Source: Lepeophtheirus salmonis (taxonomy: Eukaryota; Arthropoda; Copepoda; Siphonostomatoida; Caligidae). From it: 64,000 nt of DNA. The DNA is taken from positions 19,470,805 to 19,534,804 of the forward strand of contig NC_052132.2 in NCBI RefSeq assembly GCF_016086655.4. Reading direction: 5' to 3'. Positions 11,550 through 23,350 of the stretch are shown piece by piece; the first letter of the stretch is position 1, and each line of letters opens with the position of its first letter. The notes under the pieces were generated by a model that worked only from the letters and a program-made list of their open reading frames with translations, searched no databases and was not told where the DNA came from. A program made the translations under genes and the position numbers.

Positions 11550-12785
11550 CAGGGTGTCCACGATAAATTGGAACTACTTTAAACTTCATCCAGATCCATA
11601 ATGTGAATATTCGGGGTTAAATCATACTAATATAAAAGGTTGCGTGAACAATACACTATAATTTTCACAACAATTGTTTTGACAACAAACAATAGTCATC
11701 ATGGAACAAGCAAGGAGAGACGCCATCCTCGAATTGGCTCGAGCGGGACACAAGCCCTCTTCTATCTACAAGCTTCTTAACTACCCCAAGAACACGGTGT
11801 ACCGGGTCTTCAATGCCTGGGAGGTTGAGGGGAACATCTGCCGCAAGGCCCACAACATGAGAAGTGACCAAATCCACACTCCCTGCTTCCTTGAAGGCCT
11901 CCAGAAGTCCATCAAGGCTTGGAGTGAGCAAGCAACTGGTCTCCAAGGCTGTGAATGAGGACCTCGGGTACGGGTCATACCGAATGACCAAACAGCACAT
12001 CCTCACGGTATCCATGAAGGCCACAAGGCTCACCAACGTTAAGCTTCGCCTCAATGACCTGAAGAGCCATGGAGGAAGAATCATCTTCTTCTCCGACGAG
12101 AAGAACTGGACTGTCGACAGTAGCTACAACGTCCAGAATGATAGGTGGCTTGCCAAGGAGAGAGAAGAGGTACTCGCGGTCTTTACCACAAAGTTCCCGG
12201 CCTCCGTGATGACCGTGGGTGTCATCTGTAGCACCTTTCAGGTGATGCCTCTTTTTTTCTTCAATCCCAAGGAAAGGGTTAACGCGATAAGGTACTGCGA
12301 AGTCATGGAGGAGTTCGTCATCCCCTGGATGAAGGATACGGCCGCTGGGAGGGAGTTCATATTCCAACAAGACTCAGCGCCCGCACACATCGCCATGAGT
12401 ACCACTAACCTCTTCAACTCCCACGATATCACTTTCTGGGATCGCAACACCTGGCCCTCCAACTCACCCGACCTCAATCTGTGTGATTACTACTGGTAGG
12501 GGAAGTTGGAGAGGGAGGTGTGCAAGGTCAGCCACAAGAGCATCGCGGCCCTGAAGGGCTCCATTACGAGGAGTTGAATGCTGTTGATTCCGTGGAAGTC
12601 CATAGGGCATGCAAATCCTTTAGGGACAGGATGGAGAAGATGGTGGCTGCTCAGGGAGGACATGTTGAATAAATTTATTGTTTAATATCATGTCTAACTT
12701 TTTCATATTAACAAATACACTCCAAATTCCATTTTTATCAAGCAGGTTTAATTTTAAGATAGTTCCAATTTATCGTGGACACCCT
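11550..12785 (+). mobile_element. Near full-length DD37D (maT-like) mariner element with intact terminal repeats
   Basis: The terminal inverted repeats are AGGGTGTCCACGATAAATTG (11551-11570) continuing GAACTA, and its exact complement ending at 12785, about 27 bp. TA dinucleotides flank both ends (11548-11549; 12786-12787, offset by one base). The 1.24-kb length fits a mariner-sized element with a single transposase. It is inside intron 2, in the same direction as the host gene. GC content is clearly higher than the surroundings, and perfect terminal repeats suggest it is younger than the other copies. Confidence 0.93.
11701..12672 (+). pseudogene. Broken DD37D transposase of the 11550-12785 element
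   Basis: The frame starts at ATG 11701 with a helix-turn-helix (EQARRDAILELARAGHKPSS, then IYKLLNYPKNTVYRVF). Near 11920 it shifts, apparently with a small deletion, into the second frame (LGVSKQLVSKAVNEDLGY, then FFSDEKNWTV). D1 is the GAC at 12095, D2 is at 12371 in FQQDSAPAH, and D3 is at 12485 in SPDLNLCDYYW. D2 and D3 are separated by 37 residues. A TAG at 12497 (likely from TGG), and another frameshift near 12565, precede the C-terminal tail (ACKSFRDRMEKMVAAQGGHV, stop at 12670-12672). All three catalytic residues remain, but the protein cannot be made. Confidence 0.92.
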
Positions 12786-15724
12786 TATTTATTTTCATCT
12801 TCGTTGTAATAGGGTTAACTTTAAATCATTTAATTTGTACTTAACCTATTAACATTTCAATGCACAACGGAAAAATAAAACAAAGGGACAACCGGATACA
12901 TTTTGTCTTGAAAAAAAAATGCCTCTGCTCCAGGACGCCATGTTTGTTAGTCGAGCACTCCAGAGGTGTAGGATGTCAAGGATCAAGTTTTTCTATTTGT
13001 TCATCCAAATCAAAATATGTCCCCTCTACTTCGAAACTATAACAGCAATGGATTGTACCTCAATGATTGGTACGATCCAAAAGTCCTGAGCGCGATCAAA
13101 AGACAAAGTATTCATCATTCATTGATACTCCTCCCAGAGTTTTGCCCATATTCTTAATGATCCGATCCATATTTGGTTTATTGATATACTAGTATCTCAG
13201 CTATATAGTGTGAAAAACTTTTGTATGTTTTTGTTTTGGTTTACCGGTAAGATATTGTATTGTCAGTATTGGGATACTGACGCATATAAACCAGTAGTGT
13301 ATGAAACTGTTTTTGGAACTGGTACTTGCAGTTTATTTCAGTTGAGCATGAGATGTTATATGATATAACAGAGTTAAAAAGCTACAGACCAACAATTAAA
13401 TGATAAAGAAAAAAAAATAATAGTACAATTAGGACCAAGTCAACTTATAAATTTTATTTGCCTTCGCCATTTAGATGCACAAATACTGCTCAAACATTCT
13501 AGCTCATAGGACTGCTCTCAATTTATAAATAGCTCGTTATATGACAAAGAGTTGTTGACTGAGTATGAATTAAAATTATATGTTTGTTATAAAAAAAGGT
13601 CGAGTTATCCTTTTAACGATTGTTTCAAACTATTCTTTAAAACAAGTTCGTAGATAAATATTTTTATTTTTCTTTATATAAGTATATACATAGAAACTAT
13701 TTTCATAAAAATAAAGGTTTTTTTTGTGTAATTAAGGAGATCAGTAATCAAAAAACAAAAAAATAAAGAAATGAGGGTAAAAAAAAGAAAAATGGTTAAA
13801 TTGTAAATTACAAATGCAGTAATGCTCAAAATAATTACATGTGAGCTTACTTTATTCTCTATTCTATTAATAACTTTGGTAGTTCAAAATTTAAAAAAGA
13901 TGAACTTAATTATTTAAAATGATTAATTACTATAATTTATTTGATATTAGAAAGTAGTGGCTAGTTTCAACAACAAATTGCTAAAAATTCGGCTTAATTA
14001 TGTCAAGGCCATATATTTTATAAAGCAGTGCATAACATAAGTAATAAATGATTACCTAAATTATATCTTCATTTCCATCAGAAAGTATAAAATAAATGTC
14101 AATCAGGGTCTAATGTTGATACAAAATACTTTAGAAATAGATCGTAGTCGATCAAAAAATGAAAAAAAAAAGTGTTTGTTTTATGTATAGAGTCATCCTA
14201 ATTCTTGTATGGAGTTTATATAAGCTTGCTATATAGTTGACCAGCTCCTAGGAATGATGTGCTCAATTACATTGACACTCTTAATTTAAAATGTAAACAA
14301 TTTACATCCCCCAAAATCAAACCATTAATTTTTGTTCTTATTCATTACATTTCTCCAGGTCTCAAAAATGATTATCCTGTCTTACAACTGTACAAATTAG
14401 TAAATTAACCAAATAAGCTATTTGAAAATTTAAAAATAGGTGATATGAACATTCTAATTTATTTTTTACAAACAACAAAAAATACACATTAGATCAACGT
14501 TGCACCTCCCTTTGCGGACTACTGGAATCAAAAATTAATCAACCAAAATAACAAAACTAGGCTGGCAAACCAAAAATTGTCATGAAATACCATAAAAGCC
14601 AGAAAAGTCATTTTTTATTAAGTCAAATATTGTTTTGTTATTAAGAACATCTTTACGGACAAGTCTAAGAGGAGTAGCACACGAAGTTGAATCAAAAGGA
14701 GGTAAGGAAGGCATTTGATAAAAAGCTGGCTGTAAAGTTCCTCAAGTTGGACAAGAAAAGTAGTTGGAAAACCCATAAAATAACTGGTCGAAAGTCTTTT
14801 AAAAAGATTGAGAACCCCCTTCTTTCACAATCTCAGTCAGAAGAGTTGTCTTAATTTACATGAATGACTTAAAACACAATGAAAAGACGATAACTATTTA
14901 ATAAGAAAATATATTAACTGTGATTCTTCTCTAAAAAAAGCAAAATTATTGTGTAGATTACCTTGGTAATACAAGTATCACTGTTCGAACTGTTACCAAA
15001 ACAAAACGCCAAGGCTATGTGATTATGTTAGGGATTCTAGTCCTAATAGAGGATACAAATCTGTGTCTTTCCAGCACGGATTATAATAAAAATATAATAT
15101 ATTTTTTCTTCCATTGTAGTTATATTGCTATTTTTGTTGATGTATACATCAACAAAAAGCTGTGAACCTAAGCTTTCAGTTGAGTAACTGAATTTTTTTT
15201 AATTAAACTCATTTTACTTTTTTAAAATGTGAATGGAGACTGGATGTGAAATATATCAAGATCCAAAGTACGTTCAGCTTAATCTGATATTTACTTTTTG
15301 CTAAACAAACTGTAGTTGTAATCATCAGCCACCCCATATTGAGCATATCAAAGGGAAAGGTGTACATTTTACAATATATTATATAAAAGCGGGAAAGTGA
15401 ATTATAGTAATGAATCAACTGCCGTTAAAAAATTAAATTAAATTTTTGAATTAGTTTGTTAACAATTAATATTTTTGACAAGATATATTTATATAAATGG
15501 TCGTATGCATAAAACATACTTTTACGTACTTAAAATTAATTTTTAAATTTATAAGTATATACGCTTATGAATGCATATATATATACAAAAAGGTTTGCTT
15601 GTAAATTGATACATTTTTTTTAAATGTTTGAACATATGCATCATAAGTTTAAATATATATAAAAAAAGATTTTTTTTTTTAAAATAAAGTACATACATAA
15701 TGTATCCCTTGAGCCCTGATCGAT
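12786..15724. other. Intronic DNA with one palindrome, no gene recognised
   Basis: No exon identified. Sequence at about 12910-13130 is less AT-rich and may be an old insertion, but I could not place it. A 28-bp perfect palindrome is listed separately at 15131-15158. Confidence 0.5.
15131..15158. repeat. 28-bp perfect palindrome
   Basis: TTTTTGTTGATGTA is followed immediately by its exact reverse complement TACATCAACAAAAA, with no spacer. It could be a small foldback remnant; no regulatory role can be read from sequence alone. Confidence 0.85.
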
Positions 15725-16206
15725 ATGAAAAGAAACGATGCTTTACATGAAGGGCAAATCACGACCAGCCATCTTGAGGACCATGAAGAGCCTGGAGGTA
15801 AGCTCCATGCTGATGTAGAACCATTGAGAGGTACGTGGAGACTCAATCTTTCAAAGACAGATTCAGATCAGGCAAACAAAGGTCAAAAAGGACGCCCGGA
15901 GTCGTTAAGTCAAGGATTGCAAGAACTCCTGGGAGGAACCTCTCAAGAATGGCCAAAGATTTCAGCATGATTGCAACAACAATCAAAGACCTTATCAGAG
16001 ATGACCTTGGGATGCATCCTTACAAATTGATGAGGCAATATCACCTGTTAAGCAAGGTCAAGGCTAAAAGACTTGAAAGAAGCAATGACATTCTTCAGAA
16101 CTTGAGGACTAGTACGGGTCCCAACATTGGGTTCACTGATGAAAAAAAATTCACTGTGGAAGAGGCTTTTAACCCAAAAATTGGAGTGAACAGAAAAACA
16201 AATTAA
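15722..16206 (+). pseudogene. Tc1/mariner transposase N-terminal half
   Basis: Two plus frames cover a DNA-binding region. First comes R-P-A-I-L-R-T-M-K-S-L-E-V-S-S (about 15755-15810, interrupted by stops). After a frameshift, S-F-K-D-R-F-R-S-G-K begins at about 15847 and continues to D-L-G-M-H-P-Y-K-L-M and K-A-K-R-L-E-R. The frame reaches F-T-D-E-K-K-F-T-V, so the first catalytic Asp is present, and stops at 16206. The catalytic core beyond that point is absent. It differs clearly in sequence from the 11701 transposase, so it represents another lineage. Confidence 0.85.
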
Positions 16207-17624
16207 AGATTGTCCTAAAATTTGTTGAATAATACCTTCATAAAATAGACTAACTATCAAATAATTTTATGCCTCTTTTTTTCTTTTCAAACGAAAGGTT
16301 GGGAGATATATTAAACTTACACAAAGAAACGATAAAATAAATAGAAACATTATGTGACACATTTGAGTCATAATATTATATGACTAACTCAATATATGCT
16401 AAGATGGTCTACATATGTATAAGGAATAAATGTATTTTTCTGAAGAAGTGATCCTTAATGCTACAAACTCTTAACCATCTGTTTTTTCCCTTTCAAATCC
16501 TAACGTTTGCTCTTCCTTGAGATGTTTAGACTATTTATTTTTTTAAAAAAAATACTATTATAACTTTCTACTAATAGAATTTACTCTGCAAAATGAATAT
16601 GAATGTAGAATGTAAAAAATTACACAAAATAAGTTCAGCGTGTGGAGTTTTTTTTTTGAAGTTATTAAAAATTCTGTAAAATATTAAAAGGGGATTTATG
16701 AGTTGTTAAATGATAGGATTATATATTCTTTATATAATATAAATATAAATTGTTACATAGTTTAAAAATCTATTAAGTCAATAAATCTCAAGATTGTTTT
16801 CTTCAGACCTATAGGATGAGGAGTCATTTTTTAACTGCTGGTATAGATTATCATAACACATATTTGATAGTACTGCCTTTACTTTCAAATCATTATATCC
16901 TCATTCTAAGAGAAAAGATTCAGTCCAACGCTATGAGACTTACCCCAAATCTTTCAGCTATGATACTATCAATATATTTACTCGTATTTGAGGTCCCACT
17001 CATTGACAGCAATTATTCTTTGGAATGAAAATTCTACAGTTCTTTCAAGGAAAAATATTCCTAATTCGATTTATGTAACTTGTTGGTGTATATTGATGAT
17101 GTCACCAACAACCATGTTCGAATGTATAGTTTAAGCATCAGTTAACAAATTGAATACTTTTATTTGGATATTTCATACCTGTTAACATGTAATCTAAATT
17201 CGTAGTAAGATTATAGATAGTAGTATTAAATTTTTGAATAGATTCTTTTTTGGGTAGATTATTTTTAAATTTATAACCTAGTTTCGAAAAAGAGACGTTT
17301 TTACAAAATACGTATGCTATCATTCTCATTTTTCTTTTTTCATATGCATTGTTGATAAATAACAAGAATCCATAAATACATTACTTGAAACCTCACTTAC
17401 AAATGACAATATTTGTTCATTTTTTTTTTTTTTTTCATGTTTGTGTTATGCTCATTCTTTTTTTTTCTTTTTCTCCAATTAAATTAAATTTTCAAAAAAC
17501 ACAAAATATATGCGCAATTATATTTGTTAATAACTCAGAAACTAATTAAGTATCATTTCCCCCCCCCAAAAAAAAAAAAAAAATAGATACTAAAATTATA
17601 TGAATAATAAAGAATTCATGTAGC
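16207..17624. other. Intronic DNA, no gene recognised
   Basis: AT-rich, with long T runs near 17421-17436 and a C/A homopolymer junction near 17560-17582. Frames at 16816-17028 and 17138-17365 show no domain. Confidence 0.5.
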
Positions 17625-18483
17625 TACCGAGGCGTACATTAAAATCACAACACTTTGAATTTTAATCTTCAGCTATATATAATTTATTAATTAATAATAA
17701 AATTTCAACAAACTTAATACTATAAATAGATGTGTGTCTGAGCTCTCTTAATCATTAATCTAAATGCCCTTAACCCAAATGAGGGTTTCCAGGTGACCTC
17801 TGGCACCAGCTGCAGATGTAGTCCTCGGTCATGGAGTCCCAGTGCCGGCTGAAAGTGACTTTCAGGGCCTCGGTGTTTTGATTATGGACACTGCAAGCTT
17901 TCACTCGACAACCACCCAAAAGGTTTAGTCGAGGAGTTTGGAATAAGGGCTGAAGTTGTCAAAAGAATAGTTCGAAAGACTAATTCAAAACTCATTCAAA
18001 AGAGTCCTGCAGAAAAGAAGATGGGTTTCTTTTCATTGCTAGTATAAAATGTAGCCTCTCCACTCCCCACTAGGTTCTTTCCATCCACTTTTTTATATCT
18101 CTGTGGACAGTCTGGAAGGAAATCACGAAATCTCTTGCATGGGCCCTCATGGTCAAGGATTGACCTAGGTTGTTTCTTTAATTCCACCTGGTCCAGTTTG
18201 GCCTCTTTGACAAAGCCCTTCTTGCTCTAGAACCTTTCAAAATTACAGTCGGCTCAGACGGTTGTCTTGAAGACGCCCAACTGTTTGGAGTGCGTGAATA
18301 TAAATTCGTCAATCACGTTCAAGTGTCATTTTCTCGACTTGTACGTAAGCTAGAGAGCTCAGTTTTGTTTTGTATTCAAACTTATTGTTTATGCTTTAAT
18401 ATATCAAAATATGAATTAATTTCAATCCCTCAACTTCCATTATTTATTGAATTGGTACGTGTTCAGATTTCAATGGACCACAT
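17625..18483 (-). mobile_element. Non-autonomous mariner-like element (copy D), reversed
   Basis: Read on the minus strand it begins at about 18483 with TGGTCCATTGAAATCTGAAC and ends at about 17625 with TTTTAATGTACGCC, the same terminal blocks as copies B, C and E. Inside are the decayed DNA-binding part (18010-18290) and, after what looks like the same short junction (F-E-L-F-F-x-Q-L style frame), a C-terminal tail with H-W-D-S-M-T-E-D-Y-I. The internal catalytic segment is missing. Confidence 0.78.
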
Positions 18484-19485
18484 GGTTAATAGACTTTTTT
18501 ATAAACAAAATCCCACAAAACATGTATTAAATGTAGAAGTTGTAGTAAAGTTATGGTAAATTGGATATTACAACGATATTTCACATATTGAACGTAGGCA
18601 AGGAATATAACCCAAGTTGCTGTTCGATGTTAGTTTATGAACTACCTCTAATTATCATGATATTGAATAAAAAGACAATCATTGTTATTGTTTTAAACTC
18701 CACTTCAAGTGAGATCAAATCAAAACCCAGACTTTGAGGAACTTTTAGACTGTTAAAATTATTTAAAAAGTATACTTTTCGTGAAGTTTACATATAGAAG
18801 TCTACATTATGTCACTGTTATGTACCATTTTATTATGCAATTTTCTTTTCTTTTCATTTAAATAACTTTATATTTATAAAAATTAAATTAAATTTCATAT
18901 TAAATAATTCGCAAGATTATTTAATACCTACGTACTCGAATTTAGATAGAATTTAATTAATATCTATTGAATATAAATATGGTATAATTACAATATTTTT
19001 TTAAACATAATACTACAAATTCTAGGCGAGTGCATTAAAATTATATATGTAAATAAATTTAAGATAATGGCTCATTTAATAATTTTCAAACAATTAGTTA
19101 TAATGAAGTTATTTTAGTTTATTTATTATGATGTTTAGGTTCATTTAAATTGTATTTTGTGTTCGTTCATTTTAGCGAACCTTATTTCAGCAATTTTTAT
19201 ATAAAAAGGATTAGTCTCACTTATCGATTATACGATAAAATCAATAATTGCGTTATTTGATATAATCAAACATTAGAGGAAAACATTAGGTCATCTGTAT
19301 TCTGAGAATCATTCATGGATGCAAATTTGAATTCAGAGATATTTATTTATTGTTTGGTCAGTCGGGTTCGCTCTTTTTTTTTTTAAATCATTCTCAATTG
19401 AGCATTTTGGTTTAGAATTTGGGTAGATTATACATGTTTTTGTGGGATCTAAAACCAGATTGCATTTAAAAAAGTATATGTTTCG
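18484..19485. other. Intronic DNA, no gene recognised
   Basis: No exon or repeat family identified between two reversed copies of the same non-autonomous element (D and E). Confidence 0.5.
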
Positions 19486-20112
19486 GGTGGTCCATTGAAA
19501 TCTGAACACTAATTAATTCAATAATTAACTAAAGTTGAGTTATTGAAATTAATTCATATTTCAATATATCAAAGCATGATTAGTTGTTTAAAAATAGAAT
19601 TGAGTCATAGCGTTTGTAAAAGTATAGAAAATGAAATTTGAACGTTATCGACGAATTTTCATTCGCGCACTCTAAGCAATTGGGATTTTCCAGGACCCCC
19701 CATCAGCAAGTCTGAAACGTTGGACAGGAAGAAGAGCTCTGTCGATAAGGCCAAACTGGTCCCGGAGAAGTTAACAAAAACAGCCCATACCAATCCCCTC
19801 AAGTCCATGAGGGCCCAAGCTAAAAATCTAGGTATTCACACCGGACTATCCAGAAAGCTATCAAAAAATGTATGAAAAGAGCCTTATGAAAGTTGAAAGG
19901 CCCCTTTTGACACCAGCAATGAAGTACTGGGACGCCATGACAGATGATTATATCGACAGGGGGAGCCAGCCCTTCCGCTGCAACCTGAAAGCCATCATTG
20001 CCTGTAAGGACGACTACATTAATGATAATTTGATTAAATTATCTTCCTAAGTAATAAATTATATCTTGTTGAAGTTTAAAATCCAAAGTGTTTAAATTTG
20101 AATGGGCCAATT
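19486..20112 (+). mobile_element. Non-autonomous mariner-like element (copy E), larger deletion
   Basis: The left end GGTGGTCCATTGAAATCTGA and the right end GTGTTTAAATTTGAATGGGCC are both present. The internal deletion differs from copies B, C, D and F: the P-L-L-T-P-A-M-K block (about 19900-19925) is joined directly to Y-W-D-A-M-T-D-D-Y-I of the C-terminal tail, removing the junction block seen in the others. A short open frame (19868-20050) crosses this join. Confidence 0.8.
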
Positions 20113-22960
20113 GACGCGTATTACACAAACTATTTTGGTAAAAGCAAAATCACATTTATTTTTGATATGTACTCGTTCCCTTTTTTAGTTGCAACTTACA
20201 AAGATATATTTATTTTCTAAAGCTGTTATCTTATTCGGTAATTTTTGAGGAAGGAATCAATGCATCAAGTACGTGAGCTCCTAAAGGACAGAGAGTACGA
20301 TTCATGAATAGTAGTAAAATTATGAGTGTAAGTCGTTAATTTCATCGGAATATAATTCAGAAGCGACATCAAACATCCTTTCTATTTCTTTACGAAGATG
20401 GAATATTTGTTAATTTCCTTTCGCTCATAACTGATTGTAGCAAATCTAATTAATTGCCAAGACAGCTATCCACTCTTTCTCTGGGCATTCTACGACTTGT
20501 CAGGTAGGCCAGTGACTATGGGGTGATACATATCCTGAATAAAACATTGTTGTTAAGTTTTTCGAAAAATATTCCATTAATTATTAGTTGTTATTGTCAC
20601 AGTTTTGAAATCCATAATTTTCTGTATGAGAAATTGGCTTTCTTTTGAAATAATTTTTAATTGTCGAAATGAGAAAAAAAGTAAAATTCTTAGGAACAAA
20701 AATATTAAATTGTCTTTTAAAAAAAAGTTACATTTTGCCCTGAAAAAAAAATTTAGAACTAAAATTTTACATAACTATTTTTTCGTCGAAAAAGTTGTTG
20801 AAAAGCCAACACACTCAAAGACAAATCCAGCCATGTTGTCAGGGTAACCTCGATGATTTTCGTTCTCTATTTTTTTACATACTGACAAATTATTTTTTTT
20901 CAAAATTTATATTCCGATAAATATATATATCAAAATATTGTTAATGTTTGTAGAGTAGGAAATCAAAATAAATCGAACAAGATTATTTAGAATTATTATT
21001 AAAAACATACAATATAAATATTAAATCCTTTTTAATGCATCTTCTATTTTGAAGTGTGAGAAATTAAGGATTACATAATTTTTTAATTATCCTAATATTT
21101 ACTTATATTTATATTTTTAATATATGTGTAATAGAGATATGGTTATATTAGAGTGATCACTATTTTTGAAAAGAAATAAAATTAGGATTCCCATCAAAAA
21201 ATGAATTAAAATTTGTCTTTTAGACAAACAAAAATATATATATAATTGCACTGTTGAGTTATGAACTGACTTATTGTGAAACCAACACTATTTTTTAAAT
21301 TTGAAATATGCCACGTTTATACTTTATATGGACATCTCTGTAATATTTCATTTCAAAAATAATGATAACTCTAATATATGTACAAGCATACAAGCAAATA
21401 AGTGCATGACAATAATAACATTTATTTGAGCAGATGGAAAATCCCAAAATATAGGTGGGTATTCATAAGTATTGAGCTAAAAAATAATTCCTATTTTAAT
21501 TTTAATATATATTATAATTATGTTTCAGTCATTAGGAACAAAATGCATTTTAAATAAAGGTTTTTGTAGTGTTCAAAAAGTATTAGTTAAGGTGAGGTAC
21601 CATATCGATCCTGCGTGTACATTTATTAATACAGTTTTATAAAATATGAGCTATTATTATGTAAAAATATATGATTACGCTGACAATATCAAGAATATTT
21701 TTAAGTGTAACTGATTAATTGTCACGACGTTTGATTAGATTAGCTGCTTTCCACCAAAATATTTTTCAAATGTCAGGATATTTATAATATATTTAAGTTG
21801 GTTTTTTTTTTTTTTTTTTTGGTTATATTTTATACAACTCTATTAATACATGTCAATCTTCACTTCTAAATTAAGATCAACTAATACTATCATTTAAAAA
21901 TCTCCATCAAATCTGATGAGTTTTAACAATTACTCAGTGAATGCAGTTTATTTAGCTTCGTTGATATAATTTTCAATTTATGGAATTTTGTGATAAAATA
22001 TGTAACTGGTTCGAAATTTAGTAATTTTGAGCAATTTTAAATATCAGTCAATGAAATCCACCTCCTTTTGCAATAAAATATGGGTGTACATCAATAGCAG
22101 TAGTCATTATTTCAATTAAGTAAATGATATTTTTGAATAAACTATCAATGATATCCTGTAACGCAGGGTAAGATAGCATATACAATCACATGCAATTTCC
22201 TCTTCTGACAGCTTGAAAGTAATTAAGTTAAAAACTGTGAAATACAAGCACAGTTTTGCCAGAGATATTTAACAATGTTTCATGTTGATGGTTTGGAAAA
22301 TGTGTCAAGAAATGTTAGAGAAATATGTTTTTTGTTTTTTTTAAAGACAAAATATGTTAAGAATGTGAATTAGGATTTTTAGATACGGTATCTCATATAT
22401 TCCATTTTGAATTCATACAATTTGAAGAACATTGAATTTTTCATTTTCTTATTAAAAAATGTATTTATTTAGTTAAATTAACTGGGTGAATTCATAGAAG
22501 TTCCATTGATATTTATTAAGAAATATGAAGTACCATCAGCAACTTATATTGAACAAAAAAGTGTTATTACAAATTTGGAGAGATATTGAAAACGTTTTAG
22601 TCGTTTAGCTACTACGTTTGATATAATGAGTAATTTAGAGATGAGCTACTTGTCTTGTCCAGACCAAGCAGGACTATTGCTGTCAGAATATTCCCTGCAA
22701 AATAAACTTTGTTTTTGAAATGTGCTCTATAAATCAAAATCTAACATTTTCTTCCAAAAAAGTGGAAAATATGTTATTTTGGCCCAAATAGACAAAATAT
22801 GTAGTTTTTGTCTAAAATCCAAAAAAATATACTCACTTTTTTCCTGCATCCTAGTTAAAAATATAATTGTCATTTTTTAGGATTGGTTAAACTGTATTTA
22901 GTATTAAACAGCAAATTAATTATTAATGGACCAAATAATTTGTTAATTGGCCAAATTACT
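20113..22960. other. Intronic DNA, no gene recognised
   Basis: Extremely AT-rich. The frame at 20605-20847 is lysine/asparagine/phenylalanine-biased and looks non-coding. A run of 18 T lies near 21803-21820. Confidence 0.5.
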
Positions 22961-22995
22961 TATATTTCTTTGCTAGGTATTAGCAAAGAAATATA
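22961..22995. repeat. Perfect short hairpin with 5-base loop
   Basis: TATATTTCTTTGCTA (22961-22975), a GGTAT spacer, then the exact reverse complement (22981-22995). It has the same layout as the hairpin at 2382-2420 (15-17 bp arms, 5-base loop) but an unrelated sequence. Confidence 0.85.
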
Positions 22996-23074
22996 ATATT
23001 ATATGTAAGCTGTAAAGATAACAGCAATCTAAAATGTTTTTTCTCACAATTGAGTTTAGATTAAATTTGTATTC

Positions 23075-23260
23075 TACAACAAATGACTGTCAATTTTGAT
23101 CAATAAATTATATTTATTAACCCTTTGTAGAAGCTGCAAACTTCACTTAAAGTAACCAAAATTGACGGTCATAATAAAAGAAAGATTAATTAAATGATTT
23201 TATTTGAAAGGCCATACCAAAGCTAGTATAAGTCTATTAGATCAAACATCGATTTGAGAC
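23075..23260 (+). repeat. Interspersed repeat, copy 1 of 2
   Basis: The segment containing AGAAGCTGCAAACTTCACTT and CCAAAATTGACGGTCATAAT recurs in diverged form at 30155-30340 in the same direction. Both copies show the order TATTAACC, GCTGCAAA, CACT, AAAGTA, CCAAAATT, ATAAAAGAA. I could not name the family. It lies directly before the long-armed element that starts at 23351. Confidence 0.65.
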
Positions 23261-23350
23261 TAATCCAATATTCTGGACTATCTTAACTCCTCCAACAAAT
23301 TCGAATAGTTACTCAAATGTTACCATGAATTATATAATACTCTATGTAGG

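Noticed and set aside
11665..12084. Long minus-strand frames over the 11550-12785 element
   Set aside because: They are antisense shadows of the transposase; no motif on the minus strand.
12910..13130. Less AT-rich stretch as a missing exon or RNA gene
   Set aside because: No frame, splice sites or RNA fold recognised on either strand.
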